From assembly GCA_018400955.1 (NCBI GenBank), contig JAGYLH010000022.1, positions 1-39,118 of the forward strand: a stretch of 39,118 nt of DNA, read 5' to 3'. Shown here one piece after another: positions 26,101-33,160 of the stretch. Under the pieces are notes generated by a model that did not search any database, was not told the DNA's origin, and saw only the letters and a program-made list of their open reading frames with translations. Each line of letters opens with the position of its first letter. Positions within the stretch are counted from its first letter, which is position 1. The DNA comes from Bacteroidales bacterium (lineage in GTDB: Bacteria > Bacteroidota > Bacteroidia > Bacteroidales > F082). A program made the position numbers and the translations under genes.

Positions 26101-27477
26101 AAGCTGGCCATGAGTGCAAAAAGGGGCTCTATAAGCTATACGGAAAGTAACGGCATGTTATTGCCCGGTTTTATGCTTGAGCCCGACCTTTTGGGTATGA
26201 ATTTCAGCAACAATGCACCCGGGTGGGGCTTTGTGATGGGCGATGAAACAGATATCAGGCAAGCTGCCATACAAAATAATTGGATTACCAGGGATTCTCT
26301 TTTGAACCAGGCTTTTGCAAAAAGATCAACAGAAAACCTGAACTACAGGCTCAATCTTGAGCCTGTTCCAGGCTTACGCATTGATATCAGCGGCGACAAA
26401 ACCAGTGCATTTAATTTTCAGGAATACTTCAGGGCTGATTCAGTGGGTAATTTCCAAAGCTTCTCACCGGCTGAAAGTGGCAATTTCAGTATGTCGTATG
26501 GTATGTGGAACACATCTTTTTCCAAAGCACGCGATGATGAAACCTCACCACTCTTTGATGAACTGATTGAAAACAGGAGAATCATTGCCGAAAGGCTTGC
26601 CTACGAAAACCCCCAATGGGTGGAACAAGGTGAACGTTTCATTTATGATTCCACCGGGATGGATTTCTTTCCATTTGGATACACATCCATTTCACAAGAA
26701 GTTGTCCTTTATTCATTTCTGGCTGCCTACCGCGGTCAGGATGTTAATACCATTGAGCTCAGCCCCTTCCCGAAAATTCCCATTCCCAACTGGAGTGTGA
26801 GTTACAACGGACTCACGCGAATCCCTGCCATCGGGCGAATTTTCAGGACAGTAAACCTGACTCACTCGTACCGCTCCTCCTATGCCATCAATTCATGGCG
26901 GACAAATGTGGATTATGATCCCAACAACAGGACAAAAACTTATGCAAACAGCGATGTATTCATTGGCCGGTACGATGTTAGTCAAATGTCGATTACTGAG
27001 CAATTTGCCCCACTTATTGGCATAGATGTAGCCATGCAAAACAGCCTGACTACGCGGGTTGAATACAAAAAACAGCGCAATTTGGCGATGAGTTTTGTAA
27101 ACAATCAGCTAACCGAAATTATTGGGAGTGAAATTGTCATCGGCATTGGTTACCGCATCAGGAACCTGGCCCTGGTCATCTCCAATGTTACTGGTGGCGG
27201 GCGCATTTCGCGTTCTACAAGTGATTTGGTGATGAAACTCGACCTTGGATTCCGCACTGACAAAACCACCTTGCGGCGTATTGACGAACAAAACAGTCAG
27301 GTGTCGGCCGGCCAAAATAAAATCAATATTTATGTGACGGCAGACTATATGCTGAACGACCGATTCAATTTACAGGCATTTTACCGTCACGACCTGAACG
27401 ATCCTTTCGTTTCGAACCAGTTTAAAAACTCAATGACCCATGCCGGTGTTACCATGCGGTTCAGCCTCGCCCAGTAA
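20167..27477 (+). CDS. sprA: SprA, type IX secretion outer-membrane translocon
   Basis: A 2436-residue outer-membrane protein. SprA forms the very large beta-barrel through which folded cargo with C-terminal sorting domains leaves the cell, and in gliding species it also exports adhesins. The length matches Flavobacterium SprA (about 2400). No ATG lies upstream in frame; an in-frame TAA at 20134-20136 limits the start to GTG 20167 or TTG 20173. Residues 1-27 (KRFFRYVFISLAIVAGAFISMA) make a signal peptide. The remainder is rich in alternating aromatic and polar strands, with 'GSAEITFGVKSNKREDPQLD' and 'TSYIDDFEGAKSKIDLRQ' as recognisable SprA segments. A basic Pro/Arg-rich, then acidic, insert at about residues 1922-1960 is probably a disordered loop. 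The C-terminus ends in Phe-x-Leu-Ala-Gln after 'HAGVTMRF', as expected for a barrel closing strand. The reading frame is intact. Confidence 0.95.
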   Translation: MGLSLKRFFRYVFISLAIVAGAFISMANKPFLVTHTAANPLWPQQPDTSRMQYPIPQDDGNPYNQFDQQSPLYLSEPENIKREVVYDPLTGQYVFYSKIGDFNYRTPTSMTREEYMNYQNKKGIQHFWQDRSQTSQPQSAQSIIPPIHIGGEAFDRIFGGSTIDIRPQGSAEITFGVKSNKREDPQLDVRQRRTTNFDFDQKIQMNVVAKIGEKIEFRTNYNTQATFQFENRLALKYEGKEDEIIKLIEAGNVSFPLNSTLINGSQALFGIKTKMQFGRTSVTAVFSQQESETRNITVQGGAQTNQFNLSSLDYEENRHFFISQHFREQYENALKSLPIIGSDINITKVEVWITNVGAALEDNRNIIALADLGEGRREWIGNSEITATQGPPLPTNRSNNMMNRMDTASIRSINTVSSYLSADPFNLGRNGYMVAGQDFEKIENARKLNQSEYTYNSKLGFVSLNTTLNADQTLAVAYQYTVIGYDSVFQVGEFSDQGINSPKNLVVKLLKSSAINTRIPMWNLMMKNVYTIRAFQVNREDFTFNILYTGNDNAVPTGYFTEGDESVTGVPLIHLMGLDNLNQQMNPVAGGDGVFDFLDNAATQGGTINSSNGRIFFTVLEPFGSHIRNKIFPDNPDLADHYAYDSLYTLTKTGAEQFPEKNKYLLEGYYKSQSGSEINLNALNVPQGSVKVTAGGVPLTENVDYTVDYTLGRVRIINEGILSSGTPINISLESNQMFAIQQKRMMGLRLDHEFNQDFRLGATLLNLHERPLTQKVNYGDDPISNTIYGLDLSYRRESRWLTNMINKIPGISTNQISRINVDGEFAHFLPGHSRAVGKTGTSYIDDFEGAKSKIDLRQQHTWFLASTPQGQLDLFPEAAPGTGLDYGKNRAKMAWYIIDASVFYDRFGTRRPPNIDRNELSRHSVRQVLETEVFPNKDIPSGIPTNIAVLNMAYYPQERGPYNYDVMPTSYTAGLEDDGSLARPDSRWGGIMRRIEATDFEATNIEYLEFWMMDPFTEDPTNSGDLYINLGDISEDILRDGRKFYEHGLPVSEEVINVDTTIWGRVPTLQALTESFSNLPGSRQFQDVGYDGLRDEDERSFHGPTFLDVIRDRYGENSVAFQESLQDPSADNFQYFRGAALDSDSRYTSILERYKNFNGPDGNSPTDDLNTEDFQTSATTFPNMEDINRDNTLSETERYFQYRIKLDPQNMKVGENYITDIREATGIPLENGDVGEVTWYQFKIPVSQPEKVVGSIEDFRSIRFIRMFFKGFERPVLARFATLELVRGEWRTYRYNLEAPGEYLVNDNANNTRFDISAVNIEENGRREPIPYVIPPGIEREINYGTTSLVRLNEQSMAFTVQNLQDGDARAAYKTTSFDFRQYKKLKMYVHAEKLIEAEELDYGDLTVFIRMGADFTQNYYEYEIPLTFTPWNTPFSDDLAIWPEENLLDIDLEELVQVKQNRNIAMRDPNSTVNWNLPFIQQLGDHLVKVVGNPSISDVKGIMIGVRNPKRQGVNTTDDGLPKSAIVWVNELRVTDFNNKGGWAATARVETHLADLGRVVVSGAHSTPGFGSLDMKVNETSREAITDFNVATDIDLGKFLPESTGLRIPMHFDYGEAHIRPEFNPLNPDVKLKDDLASYDTEAERDSVKVLTNDYLQRKNLNFMNVRKDRVGGTRPPRIYDIENLNVSYSYSEIYQRNVDVEYDMRKEYRGGLGYNYMANPKNVQPFANSKWASKPFMQLIKDINFFYLPKNFAFRTEMNRQHHEKKFRNKSAGDVITYPIFSKQWNWNRNYDLKFDLTRSLTMDFTAVANAYVYEPSGNPDRGTSAWDMNRDTIRNEIMRLGTKNRYNQSIRINYNVPINKIPMLNWITATAGYQAVFNWTASPLSVQDRIGNVIENQNTKQLNSNIDFNRLYSKNSYLKTLSQPPRSARRDGPGARPGTAPPSPRQNRENQEAEADSLQEKPSINYFKIVADNLLKLAMSAKRGSISYTESNGMLLPGFMLEPDLLGMNFSNNAPGWGFVMGDETDIRQAAIQNNWITRDSLLNQAFAKRSTENLNYRLNLEPVPGLRIDISGDKTSAFNFQEYFRADSVGNFQSFSPAESGNFSMSYGMWNTSFSKARDDETSPLFDELIENRRIIAERLAYENPQWVEQGERFIYDSTGMDFFPFGYTSISQEVVLYSFLAAYRGQDVNTIELSPFPKIPIPNWSVSYNGLTRIPAIGRIFRTVNLTHSYRSSYAINSWRTNVDYDPNNRTKTYANSDVFIGRYDVSQMSITEQFAPLIGIDVAMQNSLTTRVEYKKQRNLAMSFVNNQLTEIIGSEIVIGIGYRIRNLALVISNVTGGGRISRSTSDLVMKLDLGFRTDKTTLRRIDEQNSQVSAGQNKINIYVTADYMLNDRFNLQAFYRHDLNDPFVSNQFKNSMTHAGVTMRFSLAQ

Positions 27478-27569
27478 TTTCAAAAAAAAGCAATTTAAAC
27501 AGTTTCTAAACTGGCGATAAATATGTTTAATTCCCTTTCGGCGTACATGGCCATTTTCATTTTATTCAC

Positions 27570-27577
27570 TACATTTG
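27570..27577 (+). promoter_or_regulatory. Candidate -7 box for gcvH
   Basis: TACATTTG matches TAnnTTTG, 26 bp before the gcvH ATG, in the 126-bp gap after sprA. No standard -33 found. Confidence 0.45.
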
Positions 27578-27603
27578 ACGCTTAAAAAATACATAAAACC
27601 ACT

Positions 27604-27984
27604 ATGAACATTCCAGCAGAATTAAAGTACACCAAAGATCACGAATGGATTAAGGTTGAAGAAGATGTAGCAACCATTGGCGTCACCGATTTTGCCCAGA
27701 AAGAATTGGGCGACATCGTTTTTATCGAGGTTGAAACCGTAGATGAAACCCTCGACAAGGAGGAAACATTTGGCACCATTGAGGCCGTTAAAACAGTTTC
27801 GGATTTGTTTATGCCTATCGGCGGAACCATTGTTGAGTTCAACGAAGACCTGGCCGACGCACCCGAAACAGTGAACAAAGACCCATATGGCCAAGGATGG
27901 ATAGTGAAAATGAAAATTACTGATCCTGCCGAACTCAGCGAACTGTTGGACGCAGCAGCATACAAATCCCTGATTGAGGCATAG
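27604..27984 (+). CDS. gcvH: Glycine cleavage system H protein
   Basis: A 126-residue lipoyl carrier that shuttles the aminomethyl group between the P, T and L proteins of glycine cleavage. The start '[19 protein letters not shown]' is the family signature. The lipoylated lysine is K63 in [13 protein letters not shown], and the C-terminal '[15 protein letters not shown]' is typical. The length is normal. gcvP and gcvT are not in this window; the L protein (lpdA) is. The VanZ-like gene starts 6 bp after its stop, so the two are probably co-transcribed. Confidence 0.97.
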   Translation: MNIPAELKYTKDHEWIKVEEDVATIGVTDFAQKELGDIVFIEVETVDETLDKEETFGTIEAVKTVSDLFMPIGGTIVEFNEDLADAPETVNKDPYGQGWIVKMKITDPAELSELLDAAAYKSLIEA

Positions 27985-27990
27985 TAACGG

Positions 27991-28383
27991 GTGCAGAAAA
28001 ATAGTTTATTCAGAACGAATTGGCCAGCAATAAGTTGGGCATTAATTATCTTATTGCTTACCAGCTTGCCTGGAAACTATTTTCCGACTATAGTTTCTTT
28101 TTGGGACTGGCTTAAACCAGACAAGCTTATACACTTTTTTGTTTTCGGCGTATTCACTTTCCTGATTCTATGGGGCAAACGAAAACAATATAAGCAAAAG
28201 GATAAGCGTTTGAAACTTTTGATAATTGCTTTGTTTACAGGTATTTTTTATAGTGCACTCACTGAATGGTTACAACATTTTCTCTCTGTTGGCAGGCATG
28301 GAAACATTTTCGACTTTATGGCCAATAATTCTGGCAGCATTATTGGTGTAGTGGTGTTTCATATCTTATTTAGAAAAAAATAA
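27991..28383 (+). CDS. VanZ-family small membrane protein
   Basis: A 130-residue integral membrane protein with four hydrophobic segments at about 13-30, 45-60, 75-92 and 111-127. The VanZ-like signature is present: 'DKLIHFFVFGVFTFL' (44-58), then 'SALTEWLQHFL' with Glu and Gln, then 'GNIFDFMANNSGSIIG' (Asp and Asn). The start is a GTG 6 bp after the gcvH stop; no nearby ATG exists, and translation is probably coupled to gcvH. The VanZ founder lowers teicoplanin susceptibility in enterococci, but most relatives, including this Bacteroidota type, have no shown function, and no glycopeptide-resistance genes are nearby. The gcvH-vanZ-tonB order looks like a syntenic block rather than a resistance cluster. 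Confidence 0.85.
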   Translation: MQKNSLFRTNWPAISWALIILLLTSLPGNYFPTIVSFWDWLKPDKLIHFFVFGVFTFLILWGKRKQYKQKDKRLKLLIIALFTGIFYSALTEWLQHFLSVGRHGNIFDFMANNSGSIIGVVVFHILFRKK

Positions 28384-28463
28384 CTTGATTGGGGGTTCCC
28401 TTTTTGAATAATTAGTAATTTAGCCCCCGTGTAAACCAATATACAAACTGCAAAAGCATAGTT

Positions 28464-29141
28464 ATGGAACTTAAGAAATCACCCAAAGCGGATCTCGAAA
28501 ACAAACGCGTAATATTTACGCAAATAGGATTGATCATTGCCCTTGCACTGGCTTTTCTCGCTTTTGAATACAAAAGCTACGATGAGCGTTCAATTGACCT
28601 GATGCAACGTACGGCAGATGATATTACTGAAGAGATTATCCCGATAACCGAACAAAAACCACCCCCACCACCTCCGCCACCACCAAGGCAGGTAACTGTT
28701 CTGCAGGTTGTGGAAGATGATGTGGAAGTGGAAGATGATATTGAAATTGATGTGGATGTGGACCAGGACACTGAAATTGAGGTATATATCCCACCCGTAA
28801 TTCAGGATGAAGAAATTAATGAATTAGAAATTTTTACAGTGGTAGAATCTATGCCTGAGTTTCCCGGTGGTGCACAATCCATGATGGAATTTATCGCCCG
28901 CAACATCAAATACCCGCCAATGGCACGCGAGAGCGGCATTCAAGGGAGGGTGTTTGTAAACTTTGTAGTTGAACCTGATGGTTCCGTTAGCAATGTAAAT
29001 GTATTGCGTGGTATTGGCGGTGGCTGCGATGAAGAAGCCATACGTGTGGTAGAAACCATGCCCAGTTGGACACCAGGACGTCAGCGCGGCAAAGCTGTGC
29101 GCGTTTCATTCAACCTGCCAGTGAGGTTTACCCTGCAATAA
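28464..29141 (+). CDS. TonB-family energy transducer (paralogue 1)
   Basis: A 225-residue inner-membrane-anchored periplasmic protein that passes proton-motive energy to TonB-dependent outer-membrane transporters. It has a cytoplasmic N-terminus (1-21, KKSPKADLENKR), one transmembrane helix (about 22-41), and a periplasmic linker with nine consecutive prolines (about 66-74) followed by an acidic, valine/isoleucine-alternating tract (VEDDVEVEDDIEIDVDVD). The C-terminal TonB domain (about 133-225) shows MPEFPGG, 'YPPMARESGIQGRVFVNFVVEPDGSV', 'LRGIGGGCDEEAIRVV' and 'FNLPVRFTLQ'. The strong perfect-stem terminator 24 bp after the stop ends this transcript. A close paralogue follows at 29475. ExbB and ExbD are not in the window. 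Confidence 0.94.
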   Translation: MELKKSPKADLENKRVIFTQIGLIIALALAFLAFEYKSYDERSIDLMQRTADDITEEIIPITEQKPPPPPPPPPRQVTVLQVVEDDVEVEDDIEIDVDVDQDTEIEVYIPPVIQDEEINELEIFTVVESMPEFPGGAQSMMEFIARNIKYPPMARESGIQGRVFVNFVVEPDGSVSNVNVLRGIGGGCDEEAIRVVETMPSWTPGRQRGKAVRVSFNLPVRFTLQ

Positions 29142-29164
29142 ACCGCGGTAAAAAAAAATACTGA

Positions 29165-29199
29165 ACACCCTGACCACTCTCGGTCAGGGTGTTTTTTTT
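29165..29199 (+). terminator. Rho-independent terminator after tonB paralogue 1
   Basis: ACACCCTGACC (29165-29175) pairs perfectly with GGTCAGGGTGT (29182-29192) around a 6-nt loop, followed by a run of T. An A tract before the stem may let it work in reverse too. Confidence 0.92.
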
Positions 29200-29254
29200 A
29201 TCTGAATTTTTTGACTTGTTCCTCCCTGTTCGTATTTCTAACAACTTCCTCTTC

Positions 29255-29262
29255 TACCTTTG
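29255..29262 (+). promoter_or_regulatory. Candidate -7 box upstream of tonB paralogue 2
   Basis: TACCTTTG, a full TAnnTTTG match, lies just after the terminator of paralogue 1 and about 210 bp before the tonB-2 ATG. This distance would give a long leader covering the coding-like remnant at 29280-29460. Confidence 0.4.
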
Positions 29263-29279
29263 CACAATAATGGGACTTA

Positions 29280-29460
29280 TTGGATCGTTTAAGTGATATA
29301 ACCAAAAACTACTTCATGGCAAAAGGTTTACCCCGAACTCCTTGCTGCAATTGAAAAGACTCACTCCAATGGGATGGTTTTTCGTCAAAAACAGGGTTTC
29401 AGTTTGTGGCAAAGTTCAAAGGCAATAAAGGCTGAGTATTCAGCCGGGTATAAACCAAAA
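29280..29460 (+). other. Coding-like, frame-broken stretch between the tonB genes
   Basis: This fills most of the 333-bp gap between the two tonB genes. From TTG 29280 one frame reads LDRLSDITKNYFMAKG before meeting TGA at 29352. The next frame, from 29326, reads VYPELLAAIEKTHSNGMVF, then RQKQGFSLWQSSKAIKAEYSAG, with amino-acid composition like a real helical protein. It stays open until it runs into the tonB-2 start. I do not recognise a family. It may be a small gene broken by a one-base change near 29325, or an untranslated leader with a chance open frame. Confidence 0.3.
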
Positions 29461-29474
29461 AAAAGGAGCAAGCC

Positions 29475-30146
29475 ATGGAAACAAAAAAATCCCCCAAAGC
29501 AAACCTGGAAAACAAACGCCTGATTTTTTCACAAATCGGGATGGTCATCGCACTGGCACTGGTGTTTTTTGCCTTTGAGTATCGCACATACGAAACACGT
29601 AGCCTTGTTTTACCCATGCGCACCAGCGTGGGAGATAATACTGATTTGGTGCCTATTACTGTCCACAAAAAGCACGAACCACCACCACCCAAACAAATTG
29701 CAAAAATTACACCTATTGATGACCACAAGCAGGCTGATGACCCAGGTATTATTGATGTTTCTGCTTCGCCTGACATACCCATTCCGCCGTTTGTTCCGAA
29801 ACTTAAACAGGAGAATGAATTAATTGATGATACACCTATCGCCATCCCGGAAGTGATGCCTGAATTCCCCGGAGGGACAGCAGCCTTGATGGCTTTTTTG
29901 GCTAATGAGATTAAGTACCCTCCCCTTGCAAGGGAGATGAACATTACCGGTATTGTTTATCTCGGTTTTGTAATTGAAAGGGACGGCTCAATCAGCGAGG
30001 TAAAGTTGCTGCGCGGTATTGGCGGAGGCTGCGATCAGGAAGCAATGCGCGTGGTAAGTCTTTTGCCCGCCTGGAAACCGGGCATGCAAGCAGGCCAGCC
30101 CGTAAGGGTAACATATAACTTACCGGTGAAGTTTATTTTGCGCTAA
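29475..30146 (+). CDS. TonB-family energy transducer (paralogue 2)
   Basis: A 223-residue paralogue of the preceding gene with the same plan. It has a cytoplasmic N-terminus (METKKSPKANLENKR), a transmembrane helix (about 22-39), a shorter proline-containing linker (HEPPPPKQ) and a C-terminal TonB domain (about 130-223) with MPEFPGG, 'YPPLAREMNITGIVYLGFVIERDGS', 'LRGIGGGCDQEAMRVV' and 'YNLPVKFILR'. The linker lacks the nine-proline run and the long acidic tract of paralogue 1, which implies different periplasmic reach or partners. It has an unusually good Shine-Dalgarno for this phylum: AAAAGGAG ends about 8 bp before the ATG. Its last 14 bp overlap the end of convergent uvrC, with no terminator hairpin seen there. 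Confidence 0.94.
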   Translation: METKKSPKANLENKRLIFSQIGMVIALALVFFAFEYRTYETRSLVLPMRTSVGDNTDLVPITVHKKHEPPPPKQIAKITPIDDHKQADDPGIIDVSASPDIPIPPFVPKLKQENELIDDTPIAIPEVMPEFPGGTAALMAFLANEIKYPPLAREMNITGIVYLGFVIERDGSISEVKLLRGIGGGCDQEAMRVVSLLPAWKPGMQAGQPVRVTYNLPVKFILR

Positions 30147-31956
30147 TCCCGGGGTTGAAATGCCTGTAAACCAGTTTTGCTTTGGCTGCACCCACCACAG
30201 TAGCCAATTCCTGTTCGCTGGTTTCGCCAATGCGTTTTACGCTCTTGAATTTCCATAACAGCTTTTGGGCTGTGCTATAGCCAACACCTTCAATATCTGT
30301 CAATACCGATTTGATAATGCCTTTCTCAAATTTCTTGCGGTGATGCGTTATCCCAAAACGGTGGGCTTCGTCGCGCAAATGCTGAATCAGCTTGAGCGAT
30401 TCAGAACGTTTGTCAATGTAAAGTGGCAGGCTGTCGCCGGGGAAATAAATTTCCTCAAGGCGCTTGGCAATTCCGATTATGGCAATGCTGCCGCGCAATC
30501 CAAGCTTGTCAATACTTTTTACAGCGGCACTGAGCTGACCCTTGCCGCCGTCAACAATGATTAATTGTGGCAAGGGCTTTTCTTCCTTCAGCAACCGCTG
30601 GTAGCGCCTGAGGATGATCTCTTCCATCGAGCCAAAATCGTCGGGCCCTTCCACGGTTTTGATATTGAAATGCCTGTATTCGCCCTTGTTGGGTCGGGCA
30701 TTTTTAAATTGCACCATGGCCGCCACCGGATAATCGCCTTGAAAATTTGAATTGTCGAAACACTCAATCACCACCGGAGGCTCGGGCAACCTCAGGTCCT
30801 GTTGCAGTTGGTTCAACACACGTTTTTGGTGCCTTTCGGGGTCCACGAGATTCCGTTTCTTTTCCGTTTCCATCCTGAATTGCTTGGCATTGCGTTCCGA
30901 GAGCAAAAGCAATTGCCTTTTATCGCCCCGCTGAGGAATGGTATATTGTACCTCCTTTAATTCATAACCCGGATCAAAAGGCAAAATCATTTCTTTTGAT
31001 TCGCTCGAAAAACGCTGACGCAAATCCGAAATGGCAATTAGCAGTAATTCAGCAGCTGTTTCATCAAGTTTTTTGCGCAGCTCAACCGAATGGGATTGCA
31101 CAATGGCCCCCTGGATCACCTTCAGGTAATTGACATAAGCTGCTGAGGTATCCTCCACAATGGAAAATACATCCACATCATCAATGCTGGCATTTACAAT
31201 GGTTGATTTGCTGCGATATCGCTCAAGCAATTCAATTTTCTCCTTGATGATCTGAGCCTTTTCAAAAGCCATATCCGTTGCATAATCCATCATCAACTTA
31301 TACAATTGCCTGACCACCATTTGAATATTTCCTTTGATGATTTCGCGGATCTCCTTAATCATGGCCCGATACTCCTCCCCCGATTGCAAGCCTTCGCAAG
31401 GCCCTTTGCAATTGCCGATATGGTATTCCAGGCAAATTTTAAATTTCTGCTGCTGTATGCTTTTTTCTGTAAGTTTAAGTTTGCACGAACGTACCGGATA
31501 AATCTGGCGGATGAGCTCAAGCAAAGTATTCATCATACGCACAGAGGCATAAGGCCCGAAGCACTCCGATCCGTCGCGGACCGGGTTGCGTGTGGGGTAA
31601 ATCCGTGGAAATGGTTCATGGCTGATACAAATCCAGGGGAAACTCTTATCATCCTTAAGCAAAACATTATAGCGCGGCTGAAACTTTTTGATCAGGTTGT
31701 TTTCCAGCAACAAAGCATCCGATTCTGAATCAACTACAATGAACTCTATATTGGCAATGCGGTTGACCAACACACGCAGCTTGCCAATATGCGTTTTGGT
31801 GAAATAGCTCATCACGCGCTTACGCAGGTCTTTTGCTTTTCCGATATAGATTATTTTCCCGGCTTCATCAAAATATTGATAAACACCGGGATTGTTCGGT
31901 ATAACGGCCAGGGCTGCTTCCAGCCGGGATTTGTATTTGGGGTTACCGGTATTCAT
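30133..31956 (-). CDS. uvrC: Excinuclease ABC subunit C
   Basis: A 607-residue nuclease that makes the dual incisions in nucleotide excision repair. The N-terminal GIY-YIG domain (about 22-100) has 'GVYQYFDEAGKIIYIGKAKDLRKRV'-type motifs (24-48). A cysteine cluster follows (C158, then CLEYHIGNCKGPC). The UVR helix-loop-helix that binds UvrB lies at about 208-243. The C-terminal RNase-H-like nuclease (about 380-535) shows 'ECFDNSNFQGDYPVA' and 'IIVDGGKGQLSAA', then 'LRDEAHRFGITHHR'. A helix-hairpin-helix pair ends the protein (IEGVGYSTAQKLL). The start ATG (31954-31956) is 28 bp downstream of a TACCTTTG box placed directly after the thiL stop. Its 3' end overlaps tonB-2 by 14 bp. Confidence 0.96.
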   Translation of the reverse strand: MNTGNPKYKSRLEAALAVIPNNPGVYQYFDEAGKIIYIGKAKDLRKRVMSYFTKTHIGKLRVLVNRIANIEFIVVDSESDALLLENNLIKKFQPRYNVLLKDDKSFPWICISHEPFPRIYPTRNPVRDGSECFGPYASVRMMNTLLELIRQIYPVRSCKLKLTEKSIQQQKFKICLEYHIGNCKGPCEGLQSGEEYRAMIKEIREIIKGNIQMVVRQLYKLMMDYATDMAFEKAQIIKEKIELLERYRSKSTIVNASIDDVDVFSIVEDTSAAYVNYLKVIQGAIVQSHSVELRKKLDETAAELLLIAISDLRQRFSSESKEMILPFDPGYELKEVQYTIPQRGDKRQLLLLSERNAKQFRMETEKKRNLVDPERHQKRVLNQLQQDLRLPEPPVVIECFDNSNFQGDYPVAAMVQFKNARPNKGEYRHFNIKTVEGPDDFGSMEEIILRRYQRLLKEEKPLPQLIIVDGGKGQLSAAVKSIDKLGLRGSIAIIGIAKRLEEIYFPGDSLPLYIDKRSESLKLIQHLRDEAHRFGITHHRKKFEKGIIKSVLTDIEGVGYSTAQKLLWKFKSVKRIGETSEQELATVVGAAKAKLVYRHFNPGISAK

Positions 31957-31984
31957 TTATTGAAAAATCGGCTTGAACTTTCCG

Positions 31985-31992
31985 CAAAGGTA
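31985..31992 (-). promoter_or_regulatory. Candidate -7 box for uvrC
   Basis: Minus strand reads TACCTTTG, directly abutting the thiL stop codon (31993-31995) and 28 bp before the uvrC ATG. Any -33 element would lie inside the end of thiL; none is clear. Confidence 0.45.
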
Positions 31993-33039
31993 TCAGCTTT
32001 TCAAAGCATCCCACCCCTGAGCTTTCAAAGTAATGGCTTGGTTATCTACACTCACAAGCGTAGCCTCATTGGCATCAGATGTCATATGGCCGATAACGGT
32101 AACTTTTTCCAATTGCCCAATCTTCGAAAAATCATCTTGCTTTATTGTAAATAGCAGTTCATAATCTTCTCCCCCATTGAGTGCTGCAATGGCAGGAACC
32201 ATTTTAAACTCCTCGCACACTCGCAATGTTTCAGCATGAATGGGAAGCTTTTCTTCATAAATACGGCATCCCAGTCCGGAATGCTTGCGCAGATGAAAAA
32301 CCTCAGAGGCCAAGCCATCAGAAATATCAATCATGGAAGTTGGAAGGATGCCAGCTTCAGCCAATTCGCGCACAATATCCTGCCGCGCTTCCGGTTTGAG
32401 CTGGCGGCCAAGTGCATAATCATAGCCATCAAGGTCGGGTTGCATTTCGGGATTGGCCTTAAAAACAGCTTTTTCGCGCTCAAGCAAAAGCAGGCCCATA
32501 TAGGCACCTCCCAAATCGCCACTTACGCAAAGCAAATCGTTTTCGCTTGCCCCACAACGATAACATACCTGATCTGCTTTGGCTTGTCCGATGACCGTTA
32601 CGGAGATAAACAGACCAGACTTGCTGGTCGTGGTGTCGCCCCCTACCAAATCGACGCCATAATTGGTGCAAGCTGTGCGGATGCCTTCATAAATTTCTTC
32701 TACAGCCTCCAGCGTGAAACGACTTGAAAGGGCGATGCCAACCACAATCTGTTTTGGAATGCCATTCATGGCAAAAATATCGGAGAAGTTCACCACGGCA
32801 GCTTTGTATCCCAGGTGCTTCAGGGGGGTGTACATCATATCGAAATGTATGCCCTCAACAAGCAGGTCAGTAGATACAAGGGTTTGAAACCCTTCATTAT
32901 CAATTACTGCTGCATCGTCGCCCACACCTTTTTTGGTTGAAGGGTTTACCAATTCTATGCCTTTGGTAAGGTGATCGATCAGGCCAAATTCGCCCAATTC
33001 GTTGATGTTGGTCATTTCGTTTTCTTCGGTCATTTTCAT
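31993..33039 (-). CDS. thiL: Thiamine-monophosphate kinase
   Basis: A 348-residue cytoplasmic kinase that converts thiamine monophosphate to thiamine diphosphate, the cofactor of SucA. Motifs of the PurM/ThiL fold are 'LGEFGLIDHLT' near the N-terminus, 'GVGDDAAVI' with metal-binding aspartates, 'STDLLVEGIHFD', 'NFSDIFAMNG', 'VDLVGGDTTTS', 'GDLGGAYMGL', 'MIDISDGLASE' and 'NGGEDYELLF'. The frame opens with TTG at 33066. ATGs at 33039, 33033 and 33015 are all possible starts because the family's N-terminus varies; I chose the first ATG, which follows an A-rich AAAAAAG stretch. It stands alone among the thiamine genes. uvrC follows 36 bp downstream, with its own promoter box. Confidence 0.94.
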   Translation of the reverse strand: MKMTEENEMTNINELGEFGLIDHLTKGIELVNPSTKKGVGDDAAVIDNEGFQTLVSTDLLVEGIHFDMMYTPLKHLGYKAAVVNFSDIFAMNGIPKQIVVGIALSSRFTLEAVEEIYEGIRTACTNYGVDLVGGDTTTSKSGLFISVTVIGQAKADQVCYRCGASENDLLCVSGDLGGAYMGLLLLEREKAVFKANPEMQPDLDGYDYALGRQLKPEARQDIVRELAEAGILPTSMIDISDGLASEVFHLRKHSGLGCRIYEEKLPIHAETLRVCEEFKMVPAIAALNGGEDYELLFTIKQDDFSKIGQLEKVTVIGHMTSDANEATLVSVDNQAITLKAQGWDALKS

Positions 33040-33160
33040 CTTTTTTATCGTTGAACTTACTAACAATCAGCAGGCACTGCCAATAATTACAATGGAACAG
33101 GCCATTTCATTCAAATCATCTAATGGCATTTATTCATTGTTTCAAATGCCTGGCTTTGCT

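Noticed and set aside
27500..27525. Terminator after sprA at CAGTTTCTAAACTG
   Set aside because: The loop would be only 2 nt and there is no T tract.
27991..28383. Glycopeptide-resistance gene (VanZ)
   Set aside because: Only family-level similarity; no van cluster nearby and the locus looks like ordinary synteny.
29399..29944. Minus-strand open frame of 181 codons over tonB-2
   Set aside because: It lies wholly opposite a clear TonB gene, is Ser/Gly-rich, and has no recognisable motif.
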